A program made the position numbers and the translations under genes. Of a stretch of DNA of 37,590 bases, positions 17,368 through 25,967 are shown in pieces. The notes under the pieces are model-generated. The model saw only the letters and a program-made list of their open reading frames with translations, made no database searches and was not told the DNA's origin. How positions within the stretch are numbered: position 1 is the first letter of the stretch; every line of letters starts with the position of its first letter. The stretch is from Nocardioides sp. (GTDB lineage: Bacteria > Actinomycetota > Actinomycetes > Propionibacteriales > Nocardioidaceae), in the NCBI RefSeq assembly GCF_030655615.1, contig NZ_JAURVJ010000025.1:1-37590 (forward strand), given 5' to 3'.

Positions 17368-19844
17368 CGCTGGACCGCTCCGCAGCGCTCGGTGGCGACG
17401 GCGACCGCGGCGGCGCGGGCGGCCGAGGTCTCGTCCTCGGTGAGCGTCCGGTCGGGCGCCCGGAACCGCAGCGCGAAGGCGAGCGAGCGCTTGCCCTCGC
17501 CGACCTGCTCGCCGGTGTAGACGTCGAAGAGCCGGATCGACTCGAGCAGGTCGCCGGCCCCGGCGCGCAGGGCGTCCTCGACCTCCGCGACCGTCACGGT
17601 CGCGTCGACGAGGAGGGCGACGTCCTCCTTGGCCAAGGGGTACGACGAGAACTCGGGCCCCGGCACGGTCTCGGCGACCGCCGCGAGGAGGGCGTCGAGG
17701 TCGACCTCGACCGCGGCGCTGCGGGGCGGGAGCCCGAAGGCGCGGCACACGGTCGGGTGAAGCTCGCCGGCGTGGCCGAGGGAGACGTCCCCGTCGGCGC
17801 CGCCGACGAGGACCTCCGCGCAGCGCCCGGGGTGCCACGGGGCGTGCGCGGCGGAGCGGACCTCGACCTCGACGCCGAGCTCGCCGGCCAGGCGGCGGAC
17901 GATGCCGACGGCGTCGGACCACGCGGTCTCACGACCGGCGCCCCACCACCCGGCCCGCTCGCGCTCGCCGGCGAGGACGACCGCGAGGTGGAGCGGCTGG
18001 CGCGGGAGCGTGTCGAGCAGCTTGGCCAGGTCGTCCTCGGAGGGCCGCCAGTCGACGCCGAAGATCGGCGCCGGCCCGCGGTCGACCGGGAACGCGACGG
18101 TGCCGGTCTCGAAGAGGGCGACGCCGGGGGCGCCGCGGCCAAGGTTGCGGGTGGCGGCCTTGATGAGGCCGGGGAGCAGCGTCGTGGTGTAGCCGGGCTC
18201 CTCGGTCGAGAGCGGGTTGGCGAGCCGCACCGTGTGGCGGCGCAGGTCCTCGGCGGGCAGGCCGAGCTGGTCGAGGGCGGCCTCGCCGACGAACGGGAAG
18301 CTGATGACCTCGACGCAGCCCGCGCCGGCGAGGGTGCGGCCGACGCGGCGGCGCAACCGCTGGCTGCGGGTGAGGCCGCGTCCGGCGCCCGGCGCGGGCA
18401 GCACGGACGGGACCTGGTCGTAGCCGACGACCCGGGCGACCTCCTCGACGAGGTCGTAGGGGTCGAGGAGGTCGGGACGCCAGGGAGGCGGGAGGTAGCC
18501 GTCGGGCCCGAGGAGGCAGCCGACCGCCACGAGGGCGTTCTCGGCGGTCTCGGCGTCGATGTCGATGCCGGTGATCCGGGCGGGCAGGTCGTGGGGCATC
18601 ACGATCGCGGCCGGTTGGGGCGCCGCCCCGACGACGGTCACGCCGGGGGCGGCCAGGCCGCCGCCGTGGGTGACGAGCAGCTCGACCACGCGGTCGGCCG
18701 CGGCCTCGGTGACGGTCGGGTCGACGCCGCGCTCGTTGCGCTTGCCGGCCTCGGAGCTGATCTTGTGGCGCTTGCCGGTGCGGAACATCGAGGTGGCGTC
18801 CCAGTGGGCCGCCTCGACCAGCACCCGGGTCGTGGTCGCGGAGATCTCGGTCGGCTCGCCGCCCATGACGCCGCCGAGGCCGATGATGCCGGACTCGTCG
18901 GTGACGACGAGGTCCTGCTCGGACAGCGCGCGGTCGGTGCCGTCGAGGGTGGTCAGCCGCTCCCCCGCACGCGCCCGGCGTACGCCGATGGGCCCGGTCA
19001 GCTTGTCGGCGTCGTAGCCGTGGATCGGGCGGCCGATCTCGAGCATCACGTAGTTGGTGACGTCGACGGCCAGCGAGATCGGGCGCATCCCGGCCTGGAC
19101 CAGGCGCTGGGCCATCCAGTCGGGCGTCGGCGCGGTCGGGTCGAAGCCCTCGACGACGCGGGCCACGAACAGCGGACAGCCCTCGGGGTCGTCGAGCACG
19201 ACCGGGTGCCCGTCGCCGTTGGCGGCGGGGGTCGTGCGGTCGGCCGGGTCGGTGAAGGCGACGCCGTAGGCGAGCGCCGCGTCGCGGGCGACCCCGCGCA
19301 GGCTCAGCGCGTAGGCGCGGTCGGGGTTGATCTCGAACTCGATGACGTCGTCGTGGAGCCCGAGGACGTCGAAGGCGTCCTGGCCGGGCTCGCCCGCGTC
19401 GGCGGGGAGCACGATGATGCCGTCGTGGTCCTCGCCGAGGCCCAGCTCGCGCGCCGAGCAGATCATGCCGGCCGACACGTGGCCGTAGGTCTTGCGCGCG
19501 GCGATCGCGAAGTCGCCGGGCAGCACGGCGCCCGGCAGGACGACGACGACGAGGTCGCCGGCGTCGAAGTTGTGCGCGCCGCAGACGATGCCCTGGGGCT
19601 CGCCGGTGCCGTTGGCGTCGCCGACGTCGACCTGGCACCAGTTGATCGTCTTGCCGTTCTTCTGCGGCTCGGGCTCACGGCTGATGACGCGGCCGAGGAC
19701 GAGTGGGCCGGTGATCTGGTCGCCGGGGCTCTCGATGGCCTCGAGCTTGAGGCCGAGCGCGGTCAGCCGGGCCGCGAGCTGCTCGGTGGTGACGTCGCCG
19801 GGGAGGTCGACGTAGTCCTTGATCCAGGAGACGGGGGCCTTCAT
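17364..19844 (-). CDS. pheT: Phenylalanyl-tRNA synthetase beta subunit
   Basis: The 826-residue beta chain of the alpha2-beta2 enzyme that charges tRNA-Phe. It begins [17 protein letters not shown] and has the EMAP-like tRNA-binding domain (about 40-150). B3/B4 editing and B5 regions follow, and it ends with an anticodon-binding FDX-ACB domain (FSSYPLAKEDVALLVD to ALRFRAPDRTLTEDE). The ATG overlaps the pheS stop by one base (TGATG). Confidence 0.96.
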   Translation of the reverse strand: MKAPVSWIKDYVDLPGDVTTEQLAARLTALGLKLEAIESPGDQITGPLVLGRVISREPEPQKNGKTINWCQVDVGDANGTGEPQGIVCGAHNFDAGDLVVVVLPGAVLPGDFAIAARKTYGHVSAGMICSARELGLGEDHDGIIVLPADAGEPGQDAFDVLGLHDDVIEFEINPDRAYALSLRGVARDAALAYGVAFTDPADRTTPAANGDGHPVVLDDPEGCPLFVARVVEGFDPTAPTPDWMAQRLVQAGMRPISLAVDVTNYVMLEIGRPIHGYDADKLTGPIGVRRARAGERLTTLDGTDRALSEQDLVVTDESGIIGLGGVMGGEPTEISATTTRVLVEAAHWDATSMFRTGKRHKISSEAGKRNERGVDPTVTEAAADRVVELLVTHGGGLAAPGVTVVGAAPQPAAIVMPHDLPARITGIDIDAETAENALVAVGCLLGPDGYLPPPWRPDLLDPYDLVEEVARVVGYDQVPSVLPAPGAGRGLTRSQRLRRRVGRTLAGAGCVEVISFPFVGEAALDQLGLPAEDLRRHTVRLANPLSTEEPGYTTTLLPGLIKAATRNLGRGAPGVALFETGTVAFPVDRGPAPIFGVDWRPSEDDLAKLLDTLPRQPLHLAVVLAGERERAGWWGAGRETAWSDAVGIVRRLAGELGVEVEVRSAAHAPWHPGRCAEVLVGGADGDVSLGHAGELHPTVCRAFGLPPRSAAVEVDLDALLAAVAETVPGPEFSSYPLAKEDVALLVDATVTVAEVEDALRAGAGDLLESIRLFDVYTGEQVGEGKRSLAFALRFRAPDRTLTEDETSAARAAAVAVATERCGAVQR

Positions 19845-20950
19845 CAGAGTTCCGATCCGAATGCGGTGGTGAAGCGGACGTCGCCCTCGAACAGGTCGCG
19901 CAGGTCGGCGATCGCGTGGCGGAACATCAGGGTGCGGTCGATGCCCATGCCGAACGCGAAGCCGGAGTAGCGGTCGCTGTCGACGCCGCAGGCGCGGAGC
20001 ACCCGCGGGTTGACGACGCCGCAGCCGCCCCACTCGATCCAGCCCTCGCCGCGGCAGGTGCGGCACTCGACGCCGTCGACCTGACGGGCGCCACGACACA
20101 CGAAGCAGACCAGGTCGACCTCGGCGGACGGCTCGGTGAACGGGAAGAACGACGGGCGGAACCGGGTCGTGATGCCCTCGCCGAACATCGCCGCGGCGAA
20201 GTGGTCGAGGGTGCCCTTGAGGTGGGCCATCGAGATGCCCTCGTCGATGGCCAGGCCCTCGACCTGGTGGAAGACGGGGCTGTGGGTGGCGTCGTACTCG
20301 TCGGTGCGGAAGACGCGGCCCGGGCACACGACGTAGATCGGGGGCGTGCGGGTGAGCATCGTGCGCGCCTGCACCGGCGAGGTGTGGGTGCGCAGGACCA
20401 TGGCGTTGTCGGCCGGGTCGGTCCAGAACGTGTCCTGCATGGTGCGCGCGGGGTGGTCGGGCCCGAGGTTGAGCGCGTCGAAGTTGAGCCACTCGGCCTC
20501 GATCACGGGACCCTCGGCGACCTCCCAGCCCATCGCGACGAAGATGTCGGCGATCAGCTCGGACCCGGTCGTCAGGGGGTGGCGCGCGCCGGCGGGCACC
20601 CGGTCGGTGGGCAGCGTGACGTCGACGGTCTCCTCGACGAGCATCCGCTCCTCGTGCTCGGCCTCGAGCACGGTCTGCCGCTGGGCGAGCGCCTTGCTCA
20701 CCGCTCCCCTGGCCTGGCCGACCCGCTGGCCGGCCTCCTTGCGGGCCTGCGGCGGCAGCGCGCCGATCTCGCGGTTGGCCAGCGCCAGCGCCGAGCGGTC
20801 GCCGGTGTGGTCGATGCGCACCTGCTTGAGGGCGTCGAGGTCGGGGGCCGCGGCGATGGCGGCCAGGGCCGCGTCGCGGGCGGCGTCGACCTCTTCGGGC
20901 TTCAAGGCGTCGACCTCCACGGGGTCGTAGTCGGTGTTGGGTCCGGACAC
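19844..20950 (-). CDS. pheS: Phenylalanyl-tRNA synthetase alpha subunit
   Basis: The 368-residue catalytic chain. Class II motif 2 is seen in [20 protein letters not shown] and motif 3 in [15 protein letters not shown]. An N-terminal coiled-coil region binds tRNA. A Cys-rich insert (CFVC, CRTC) may bind zinc. The GTG at 20950 has no ribosome site, but a TAGACT -10 lies 7 bp upstream, so the mRNA is probably leaderless. No attenuator or T-box is visible in the 68-bp gap to the divergent DUF817 gene. Confidence 0.96.
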   Translation of the reverse strand: MSGPNTDYDPVEVDALKPEEVDAARDAALAAIAAAPDLDALKQVRIDHTGDRSALALANREIGALPPQARKEAGQRVGQARGAVSKALAQRQTVLEAEHEERMLVEETVDVTLPTDRVPAGARHPLTTGSELIADIFVAMGWEVAEGPVIEAEWLNFDALNLGPDHPARTMQDTFWTDPADNAMVLRTHTSPVQARTMLTRTPPIYVVCPGRVFRTDEYDATHSPVFHQVEGLAIDEGISMAHLKGTLDHFAAAMFGEGITTRFRPSFFPFTEPSAEVDLVCFVCRGARQVDGVECRTCRGEGWIEWGGCGVVNPRVLRACGVDSDRYSGFAFGMGIDRTLMFRHAIADLRDLFEGDVRFTTAFGSEL

Positions 20951-20957
20951 GGTGGTG

Positions 20958-20963
20958 AGTCTA
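20958..20963 (-). promoter_or_regulatory. -10 element of a leaderless promoter (pheS)
   Basis: On the minus strand TAGACT is followed by 7 bp and then the GTG start of pheS. Confidence 0.6.
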
Positions 20964-21006
20964 GGAACGAGGGCGTCGGTGCCGCGACCCGGTTCCCCGC
21001 TCGTCG

Positions 21007-21012
21007 TACCGT
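21007..21012 (+). promoter_or_regulatory. -10 element of a leaderless promoter (DUF817 gene)
   Basis: TACCGT is followed by 6 bp and the GTG start at 21019. Confidence 0.55.
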
Positions 21013-21018
21013 GGTCGG

Positions 21019-21963
21019 GTGCGCCTCCTCACCCAGCTGCTGCGCTTCGCGTGGGCCGAGGCGCAGTCCTGCGTCTTCGCCGTCGCGCTGTTCGCAGGGC
21101 TGCTGGTGGCCTACGTCGTGCCACTGCCGGTCGCGCGCTACGACGCGCTGCTGGTCTGGTGCGTCCTCGTGACGCTGGTCTTCTGGGCGCTGGGCCTCGA
21201 GACGTGGCGCGAGGTGCTGGTCGTCGTGGCGTTCCACCTGCTCGGTCTCGGGCTCGAGGTGTTCAAGGTCCACGTGGGCTCGTGGTCCTATCCCGAGTCG
21301 GCGGTCACGAAGGTCGGGGGCGTGCCGCTGTTCTCGGGCTTCATGTACGCCGCCGTCGGGTCCTACGTGTGCCAGGCGTGGCGGCGCTTCTCGCTGCGGG
21401 TCTCGGGCTTCGACGCGGTGCCGATGACGGTGGTGGCCGTCCTCGTCTATGCCAACTTCTTCACCCACCACTGGGTCGTCGATCTCCGGGTGCCGATCGC
21501 GCTGCTCGGGCTGGTCGTGCTGCGCCGCACCTGGGTGCACTTCACGGTCGGCGACGCGCGCTACCGGATGCCGCTGGCACTGTCGTTCGTGCTGATCGGA
21601 CTGTTCCTGTGGGTCGCCGAGAACCTGGCCACCTTCTTGAACGCCTGGAAGTACCCCGGTCAGCTCGAGGTCTGGGAGGCGGTCCACACCGCCAAGATCG
21701 GGTCGTGGGCGCTGCTGGTCACGATGAGCTTCGTGCTCGTCGCGGCGGTCAAGCGCTGGGAGGGGGTGCTGTACGCCGTGGGGTCGGATGGCAGGTCAGG
21801 TGGCGGGTCAGGTGGCGGGTCAGGTGGTGTGGAGGGCGAGGGTCGCGCGGGCGGTGGCGACGAGCTCGGCACGCAGGTCGCCCGGCCCCAGCAGCTCGAC
21901 CGAGCCGCCGAAGGTGAGCAGCAGTCCCATGGCCTGCCGCCTCGCCCGCATCGTCAGGCGTAG
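21019..21963 (+). CDS. DUF817 family integral membrane protein
   Basis: A 314-residue protein with about eight hydrophobic segments. [18 protein letters not shown] and [17 protein letters not shown] match the DUF817 (YoaT-like) family. Conserved acidic and His residues lie in the membrane region, but the function is unknown. The family body ends near [12 protein letters not shown]. The last roughly 60 residues are Gly/Ser-rich, encoded partly by a 12-bp tandem repeat, and overlap the convergent WYL gene by 144 bp. The tail is probably a run-on after loss of the original stop. Confidence 0.85.
   Translation: MRLLTQLLRFAWAEAQSCVFAVALFAGLLVAYVVPLPVARYDALLVWCVLVTLVFWALGLETWREVLVVVAFHLLGLGLEVFKVHVGSWSYPESAVTKVGGVPLFSGFMYAAVGSYVCQAWRRFSLRVSGFDAVPMTVVAVLVYANFFTHHWVVDLRVPIALLGLVVLRRTWVHFTVGDARYRMPLALSFVLIGLFLWVAENLATFLNAWKYPGQLEVWEAVHTAKIGSWALLVTMSFVLVAAVKRWEGVLYAVGSDGRSGGGSGGGSGGVEGEGRAGGGDELGTQVARPQQLDRAAEGEQQSHGLPPRPHRQA
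21790..21825. repeat. 12-bp tandem repeat, three copies
   Basis: GGCAGGTCAGGT is followed by two copies of GGCGGGTCAGGT. It encodes a Gly/Ser stretch in DUF817 and also spans the stop codon of the WYL regulator on the other strand, placing the repeat at the convergent junction. Confidence 0.9.
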
Positions 21964-22794
21964 CCGGACCCGGTCGTCGCCGTCGACCGGCGGGAGGGCC
22001 TGGGGCGTCGTACCGGAGACGACCTGGAAGGACGCCAGGCGACGGAACACCTCGAGCGCGGCCGGGTCGACCGCGACGTCGAGCTCGATCGACTCGCCCA
22101 CCTCGAGAGAGCGGCGCGACTCGGCCCACTCGTGGGCGAGGTCGAGGTCGGCGGGCCGACGGGCGGGGTCCGCGAGCCCGACGGCGTCGAGGATGCGGGA
22201 GACGCGGTAGGTGCGGCGCTCGCCGCGGTGGGCGGCGAGGAGGTACCAGCGACCGGCGTTCTCGACCAGGCCGTAGGGGTCGACGGTGCGGGTGGTGGGC
22301 GGCTCGCCGCCGGCCGAGGCGTAGCGCAGCCGCACCCGGCGCCCCGCCGAGGCCGCCTCACGCAGGACGGGCAGGACCGGCACCTCCTCGACCGCGGCGA
22401 ACCAGCGGCGGCGGTCGACGACGAGGACGGAGGCCAGGGCGTCGGCCTCCTGCATCGCGCCGGTCGGGACCGTGGCGGCCAGCTTGGCCAGGGCGTTGCC
22501 CAGCTCGGGGCCGAGCCCGAGCTCGGAGGCGGCGTCGCGGCCGCCCCAGAGGAAGAGGGCCTGCGCCTCACCGGTCGTCAGCCCGCTGACGTCGGTGCGG
22601 TAGCCCTCGACCAGCCCGCAGCCGCCGCCCCGACCCCGCTGCGCGAAGACGGGCACGCCGGCCGCCGACAGCGCGTCCATGTCGCGCAGCACCGTGCGCT
22701 CGCTGACCTCGAGCAGCTCGGCGAGCCGGGCCGCGGGCAGGGTGCCGTGGCGCTGCAGCAGGTGCATCAGGCGGAGGAGTCGGTCGGCACGCAC
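21820..22794 (-). CDS. HTH/WYL-domain transcriptional regulator
   Basis: A 324-residue DeoR/YafY-type regulator. The N-terminal helix-turn-helix contains LAELLEVSERTVLRDMDALS. A WYL domain follows (VDPYGLVENAGRWYLLAAHR, with WYL intact), then a C-terminal WCX-type region. WYL domains bind nucleotides or nucleic acids, or other small ligands. The GTG at 22794 has CAGGAT 7 bp upstream. It diverges from the TIGR03086-like gene, with a perfect 10-bp inverted repeat between them that is the likely operator. Confidence 0.9.
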   Translation of the reverse strand: MRADRLLRLMHLLQRHGTLPAARLAELLEVSERTVLRDMDALSAAGVPVFAQRGRGGGCGLVEGYRTDVSGLTTGEAQALFLWGGRDAASELGLGPELGNALAKLAATVPTGAMQEADALASVLVVDRRRWFAAVEEVPVLPVLREAASAGRRVRLRYASAGGEPPTTRTVDPYGLVENAGRWYLLAAHRGERRTYRVSRILDAVGLADPARRPADLDLAHEWAESRRSLEVGESIELDVAVDPAALEVFRRLASFQVVSGTTPQALPPVDGDDRVRLRLTMRARRQAMGLLLTFGGSVELLGPGDLRAELVATARATLALHTT

Positions 22795-22801
22795 GCTCGT
22801 G

Positions 22802-22807
22802 ATCCTG
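22802..22807 (-). promoter_or_regulatory. -10 element of a leaderless promoter (WYL gene)
   Basis: On the minus strand CAGGAT is followed by 7 bp and the GTG start of the WYL regulator. Confidence 0.4.
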
Positions 22808-22813
22808 CCAGGA

Positions 22814-22838
22814 ATACCTGACAGTCGGTGTCAGGTAT
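22814..22838. promoter_or_regulatory. Perfect inverted repeat between divergent genes, probable operator
   Basis: ATACCTGACA and TGTCAGGTAT flank a 5-bp centre. It lies just upstream of both predicted -10 elements (22802-22807 minus, 22845-22850 plus), so one bound regulator dimer could control both genes. Assignment to the WYL protein is inferred. Confidence 0.75.
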
Positions 22839-22844
22839 GGCGAC

Positions 22845-22850
22845 CAGAGT
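22845..22850 (+). promoter_or_regulatory. -10 element of a leaderless promoter (TIGR03086-like gene)
   Basis: CAGAGT is followed by 7 bp and the ATG at 22858. Confidence 0.4.
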
Positions 22851-22857
22851 GGCTGTC

Positions 22858-23457
22858 ATGACCACGAAGACGCTCACCGACCCCCGTCCGCTCCTGCTCG
22901 CCGCCGTCGCCCAGGTGACGCCGTACGTCGAGCGCATCACGGCCGCCGACCTCGACCGCCCGACCCCGTGCGACGGCTGGGCCGTCCGCGAGCTGCTCGC
23001 CCACCTCGTCGCCGTCGAGGTCCGGATCCCGCACATCCTCGGTGGCGGGCACCCGACCGACCTGCCGTCGGCCGTGAGCGGCGTGGCCGACGACGCCTGG
23101 CTCGAGGCCTGGACCTCGGCCCGCGACGCCCTCGTCACCGCGCTGGCCGACGACGACGTGCTCGGCCGGATGGTCCAGCACCCGGCCGGCGACATGCCGG
23201 CACCACAGGCGCTCGGCATCTACGTCAGCGAGGTCTGCGTCCACGCCTGGGACCTGGCCACCGCGCTCGGCGACACCAGCGGCCTCGACGACGCGCCGGC
23301 GACCGCCTGCCTCGAGCCGATGCGGCGCTCCCTGACCCGCGAGATGCGGAGCGAGTCCTGGGTGCCGTTCGGGCCGGTCGTCGAGGTGGCCGACGACGCT
23401 TCGCCGTACGAGCGGCTCGTGGGCTGGTGCGGGCGCGACCCGCGCTGGACCGCCTGA
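22858..23457 (+). CDS. TIGR03086-type MDMPI/DinB-fold protein
   Basis: A 199-residue protein of the actinobacterial TIGR03086 group, within the mycothiol-dependent maleylpyruvate isomerase N-terminal family. His49 (LLAHLVAVE), Glu125 and His129 (SEVCVHAWD) form the expected metal triad. PTPCDGWAVRELLAHL is the group's hallmark. ATG at 22858 was chosen because an earlier ATG at 22837 lies inside the operator repeat. The enzyme substrate is unknown, possibly a mycothiol conjugation or a thiol-stress function. Divergent WYL regulator control is inferred. Confidence 0.88.
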   Translation: MTTKTLTDPRPLLLAAVAQVTPYVERITAADLDRPTPCDGWAVRELLAHLVAVEVRIPHILGGGHPTDLPSAVSGVADDAWLEAWTSARDALVTALADDDVLGRMVQHPAGDMPAPQALGIYVSEVCVHAWDLATALGDTSGLDDAPATACLEPMRRSLTREMRSESWVPFGPVVEVADDASPYERLVGWCGRDPRWTA

Positions 23458-23472
23458 CTCAGCGGCACCCGG

Positions 23473-24033
23473 TCAGGCGCCGAGCAGGTCGCCGGCGCCG
23501 GCCAGCGCGTCGTGCAGACCGGCGACGAGGTCGGCGTCAGGCGTGCCGGCGAGCCACCGCCGGGCGGCGACGTCGAGGACGGCGATCCCGACCGCTGCGG
23601 CCAGCGCGGCGGTCGCCTCGTCGACCCCGCGCGCGACCACCGCGTCGCGCAGGGTCGTCGTCCAGGAGGCGAGCTTGATCAGCTCGCGCTCCTGCAGGTC
23701 GGGGTGGCCGGCGACGATCGGGCCACGGCGGACGAGCTCGGCGTGCCGGGGCTGGAGCCGTCGGGCCACCTCGTCGAGGCCGGCGCGGACCAGGCTGCGG
23801 ACGTCCCCGTCGGGGGCCTCGGCCACGGCGGCGGCCAGGGCGGCGCGCAGCGTCTCCTCGTTGGCGAACAGGACCTCGCGCTTGTCGGGGAAGTGCCGGA
23901 AGTAGGTGCGCTCGGTCAGCCCGGCCCGCTCCGCCAGGGCAGCGACCGTGGTCTCGGCGTAGCCGCGCTCGAGGTAGAGGTCGACGGCGGCGCGCTCGAG
24001 CCGCGAGCGCGCATCGGTGGTCCACCTGGTCAC
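23473..24033 (-). CDS. TetR family transcriptional regulator
   Basis: A 186-residue repressor. The N-terminal HTH is YAETTVAALAERAGLTERTY followed by FRHFPDKREVLF, and the C-terminal ligand domain is Ala-rich. The GTG at 24033 has a TAGGAT -10 6 bp upstream. It diverges from the SDR gene, with a perfect 8-bp inverted repeat between them, and is the likely repressor of that gene and of itself. Confidence 0.92.
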   Translation of the reverse strand: MTRWTTDARSRLERAAVDLYLERGYAETTVAALAERAGLTERTYFRHFPDKREVLFANEETLRAALAAAVAEAPDGDVRSLVRAGLDEVARRLQPRHAELVRRGPIVAGHPDLQERELIKLASWTTTLRDAVVARGVDEATAALAAAVGIAVLDVAARRWLAGTPDADLVAGLHDALAGAGDLLGA

Positions 24034-24039
24034 CCGCCG

Positions 24040-24045
24040 ATCCTA
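24040..24045 (-). promoter_or_regulatory. -10 element of a leaderless promoter (TetR gene)
   Basis: On the minus strand TAGGAT is followed by 6 bp and the GTG start. Confidence 0.55.
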
Positions 24046-24051
24046 CGCACC

Positions 24052-24070
24052 GATGTCAGCGACTGACATC
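24052..24070. promoter_or_regulatory. TetR-type operator, perfect inverted repeat
   Basis: GATGTCAG and CTGACATC flank CGA. A third CTGACATC half lies at 24101-24108, just inside the SDR gene. The site sits between the -10 elements of both divergent genes, as expected for a TetR-family operator. Confidence 0.78.
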
Positions 24071-24077
24071 AGGGTGC

Positions 24078-24083
24078 TAGCGT
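24078..24083 (+). promoter_or_regulatory. -10 element of a leaderless promoter (SDR gene)
   Basis: TAGCGT is followed by 7 bp and the ATG at 24091. The same hexamer and spacing precede the MDMPI gene at 10603. Confidence 0.6.
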
Positions 24084-24090
24084 CGAGGCC

Positions 24091-24861
24091 ATGACAGCCA
24101 CTGACATCAGCCGCCCGGACCGGACCGACCCGCTGCGGGGCCGGGTGGTCGCGATCACCGGGGCCAGCAGCGGGATCGGCGAGGCGACGGCGCTCCTGCT
24201 CGCGGCCCGTGGGGCCCACGTGGTGGTCGGCGCGCGGCGGCGCGAGCGGCTCGACGACGTCGTCGCGCGGATCACTGCCGGCGGTGGGACCGCGGTCGCC
24301 ACCGTGGTCGACGTACGCCGCCGCGACGACCTCGTCGCGCTCGTCGACCTGGCCCGGCAGCGGTTCGGTCGGCTCGACGTCATCGTCAACAACGCCGGCG
24401 TCAGCCCGATCGGGCCCATGTCCGACGTCGCGGTCGACGCGTGGGAGGCGATGATCGACGTCAACCTCCGCGGCACCCTCTACGGCATCGCGGCCGCGCT
24501 CCCGCACTTCCTCGAGCAGGGGTCCGGGCACGTGGTCAACGTCGTCTCGACCTCGGGGCTGAAGATCGTGCCCGGGCAGGCGGTCTACGCCGGGACCAAG
24601 AACGCGGTGCGGACCATCAGCGAGGCGCTGCGCCAGGAGAGCGAGGGCGGCTACCGGGTCACCGTGGTCTCGCCCGGCATGACGCGGACGTCGCTGGCGA
24701 GCTCGATGGACGACCCGGCCGTGCGCGTCCAGACGCAGCGCGCCATGGACGAGCTCGGGATCGACCCGTCGGCGATCGCCCGGGCCATCGCGTTCGCGAT
24801 CGAGCAGCCCGACGGCGTCGACGTCGGTGACGTCGTGGTCCGACCGACGGCCCAGGGCTGA
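24091..24861 (+). CDS. Short-chain dehydrogenase/reductase (classical SDR)
   Basis: A 256-residue NAD(P)H oxidoreductase. The cofactor loop TGASSGIG is at 23-30, NNAG at 100-103, and the catalytic Ser153, Tyr166 and Lys170 are intact. Arg residues after beta2 (GARRRERLD) suggest NADPH preference. The substrate is unknown. It diverges from a TetR regulator whose probable operator lies just upstream, suggesting induction by the substrate or a related compound. Confidence 0.92.
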   Translation: MTATDISRPDRTDPLRGRVVAITGASSGIGEATALLLAARGAHVVVGARRRERLDDVVARITAGGGTAVATVVDVRRRDDLVALVDLARQRFGRLDVIVNNAGVSPIGPMSDVAVDAWEAMIDVNLRGTLYGIAAALPHFLEQGSGHVVNVVSTSGLKIVPGQAVYAGTKNAVRTISEALRQESEGGYRVTVVSPGMTRTSLASSMDDPAVRVQTQRAMDELGIDPSAIARAIAFAIEQPDGVDVGDVVVRPTAQG

Positions 24862-24877
24862 CCGGGTCGCCCGGCTC

Positions 24878-25939
24878 TCAGAAGATGTCGTCGGGCACGC
24901 CGGGCCAGGTGCACGACAGCACCGCTCCCCCGTCGGGCCCGTTGTCGACCGACACCGTCCCGCCGTGGGCCCGGACCAGCCCGTTGACGATGTAGAGACC
25001 GAGGCCCGAGCCTCCCGTCGTACCGCCGGTCCAGAACTTGGTGAACACCCGCCGGCGCAGCTCGGGCGGGATCCCCTCGCCCTCGTCGCTGACGGTGACC
25101 CGGACGCCGTCGGGGGCGTCGGGGTGGGCCTCGCGCTCGACGCGCACGGTGACCAGGCCGTCGCCGTGGCGCACGGCGTTCTCGACCAGGTTGGTGGCGA
25201 CCTGGGTGAACTTGTCGGGGTCGACGTGCACCTGCGGCAGGTCGTCGTCGGCGACGAGCGAGATCTCGCGGGACGTGCCGGCGCTGACCGAGGCGACGAT
25301 CCGGCTGACCAGCACGCCGGCCTCGGAGGGCCGCGGGTAGAGCTGCAGCCGGCCGGTGTCGATGCGCGCCACGTCGAGCACCTCGGCGATCAGCCGGCTC
25401 AGCCGGTCGGAGTCGGCCGCGACGGTGGTGAGCATCAGCTTCTTCTGCTCGTCGTTGAGCTTGTCCCAGCGGTTGAGCAGCGCCTGCACGAACCCCTTGA
25501 CGCCGGTCAGCGGTGAGCGGAGCTCGTGCGCGACGGTCGCGACGAGGTCGGAGCGTTCACGGTCGAGCTGGGCCCGGCCCCGGCCGGAGCGGATCGTGAT
25601 GGCGACCCGCGTCACGGGGCCGAGCCGCTCCTCGCGGTGGAGCTTGGCGGCGACGAGGACCTCGGTGCCGTCGGGGAGCAGCCAGGACTGCTCGGGCACC
25701 GCCGTACGCGTGCGGAGGCCGGCGTAGGGCGTGTTGACGGAGGTCCAGTCCTGGGCGTCCTGGTCCTGGAGCCGGAGCACCTCGGCCAGCGGTCGACCGA
25801 CGTCGTCCTCGCCCGCACGTCCGAGCATCCGGGCCGCGAGCGACGAGATCAGGCGGACCGTCCCGTCGACCCCGGCCACCACGACCCCGTCGGGCAGCAC
25901 GTCGGCGAGGTCCTGCGCGCTGGGTCCGCTCTCTGCCAC
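24878..25939 (-). CDS. Orphan soluble PAS sensor histidine kinase
   Basis: A 353-residue kinase with an N-terminal PAS domain (about 10-118). A HisKA domain follows, with the phospho-accepting His138 in VAHELRSPLTGVKGF, then an HATPase with NLVENAVRHG, SDEGEGIPPELRRRVF and GGSGLGLYIV. No membrane segment is seen, so it senses a cytoplasmic signal. No response regulator lies nearby. The GTG at 25939 has TAGGGT 7 bp upstream. The same gene lies between trmH and pheS in relatives as I recall, suggesting a conserved locus. Confidence 0.92.
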   Translation of the reverse strand: MAESGPSAQDLADVLPDGVVVAGVDGTVRLISSLAARMLGRAGEDDVGRPLAEVLRLQDQDAQDWTSVNTPYAGLRTRTAVPEQSWLLPDGTEVLVAAKLHREERLGPVTRVAITIRSGRGRAQLDRERSDLVATVAHELRSPLTGVKGFVQALLNRWDKLNDEQKKLMLTTVAADSDRLSRLIAEVLDVARIDTGRLQLYPRPSEAGVLVSRIVASVSAGTSREISLVADDDLPQVHVDPDKFTQVATNLVENAVRHGDGLVTVRVEREAHPDAPDGVRVTVSDEGEGIPPELRRRVFTKFWTGGTTGGSGLGLYIVNGLVRAHGGTVSVDNGPDGGAVLSCTWPGVPDDIF

Positions 25940-25946
25940 GCGCCCC

Positions 25947-25952
25947 ACCCTA
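25947..25952 (-). promoter_or_regulatory. -10 element of a leaderless promoter (histidine kinase)
   Basis: On the minus strand TAGGGT is followed by 7 bp and the GTG start. Confidence 0.55.
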
Positions 25953-25967
25953 GGAGCCGGACCCGGT

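Noticed and set aside
22837..22857. Earlier ATG for the TIGR03086-like gene
   Set aside because: It overlaps the inverted repeat and precedes the predicted -10 element; the family start fits ATG at 22858.
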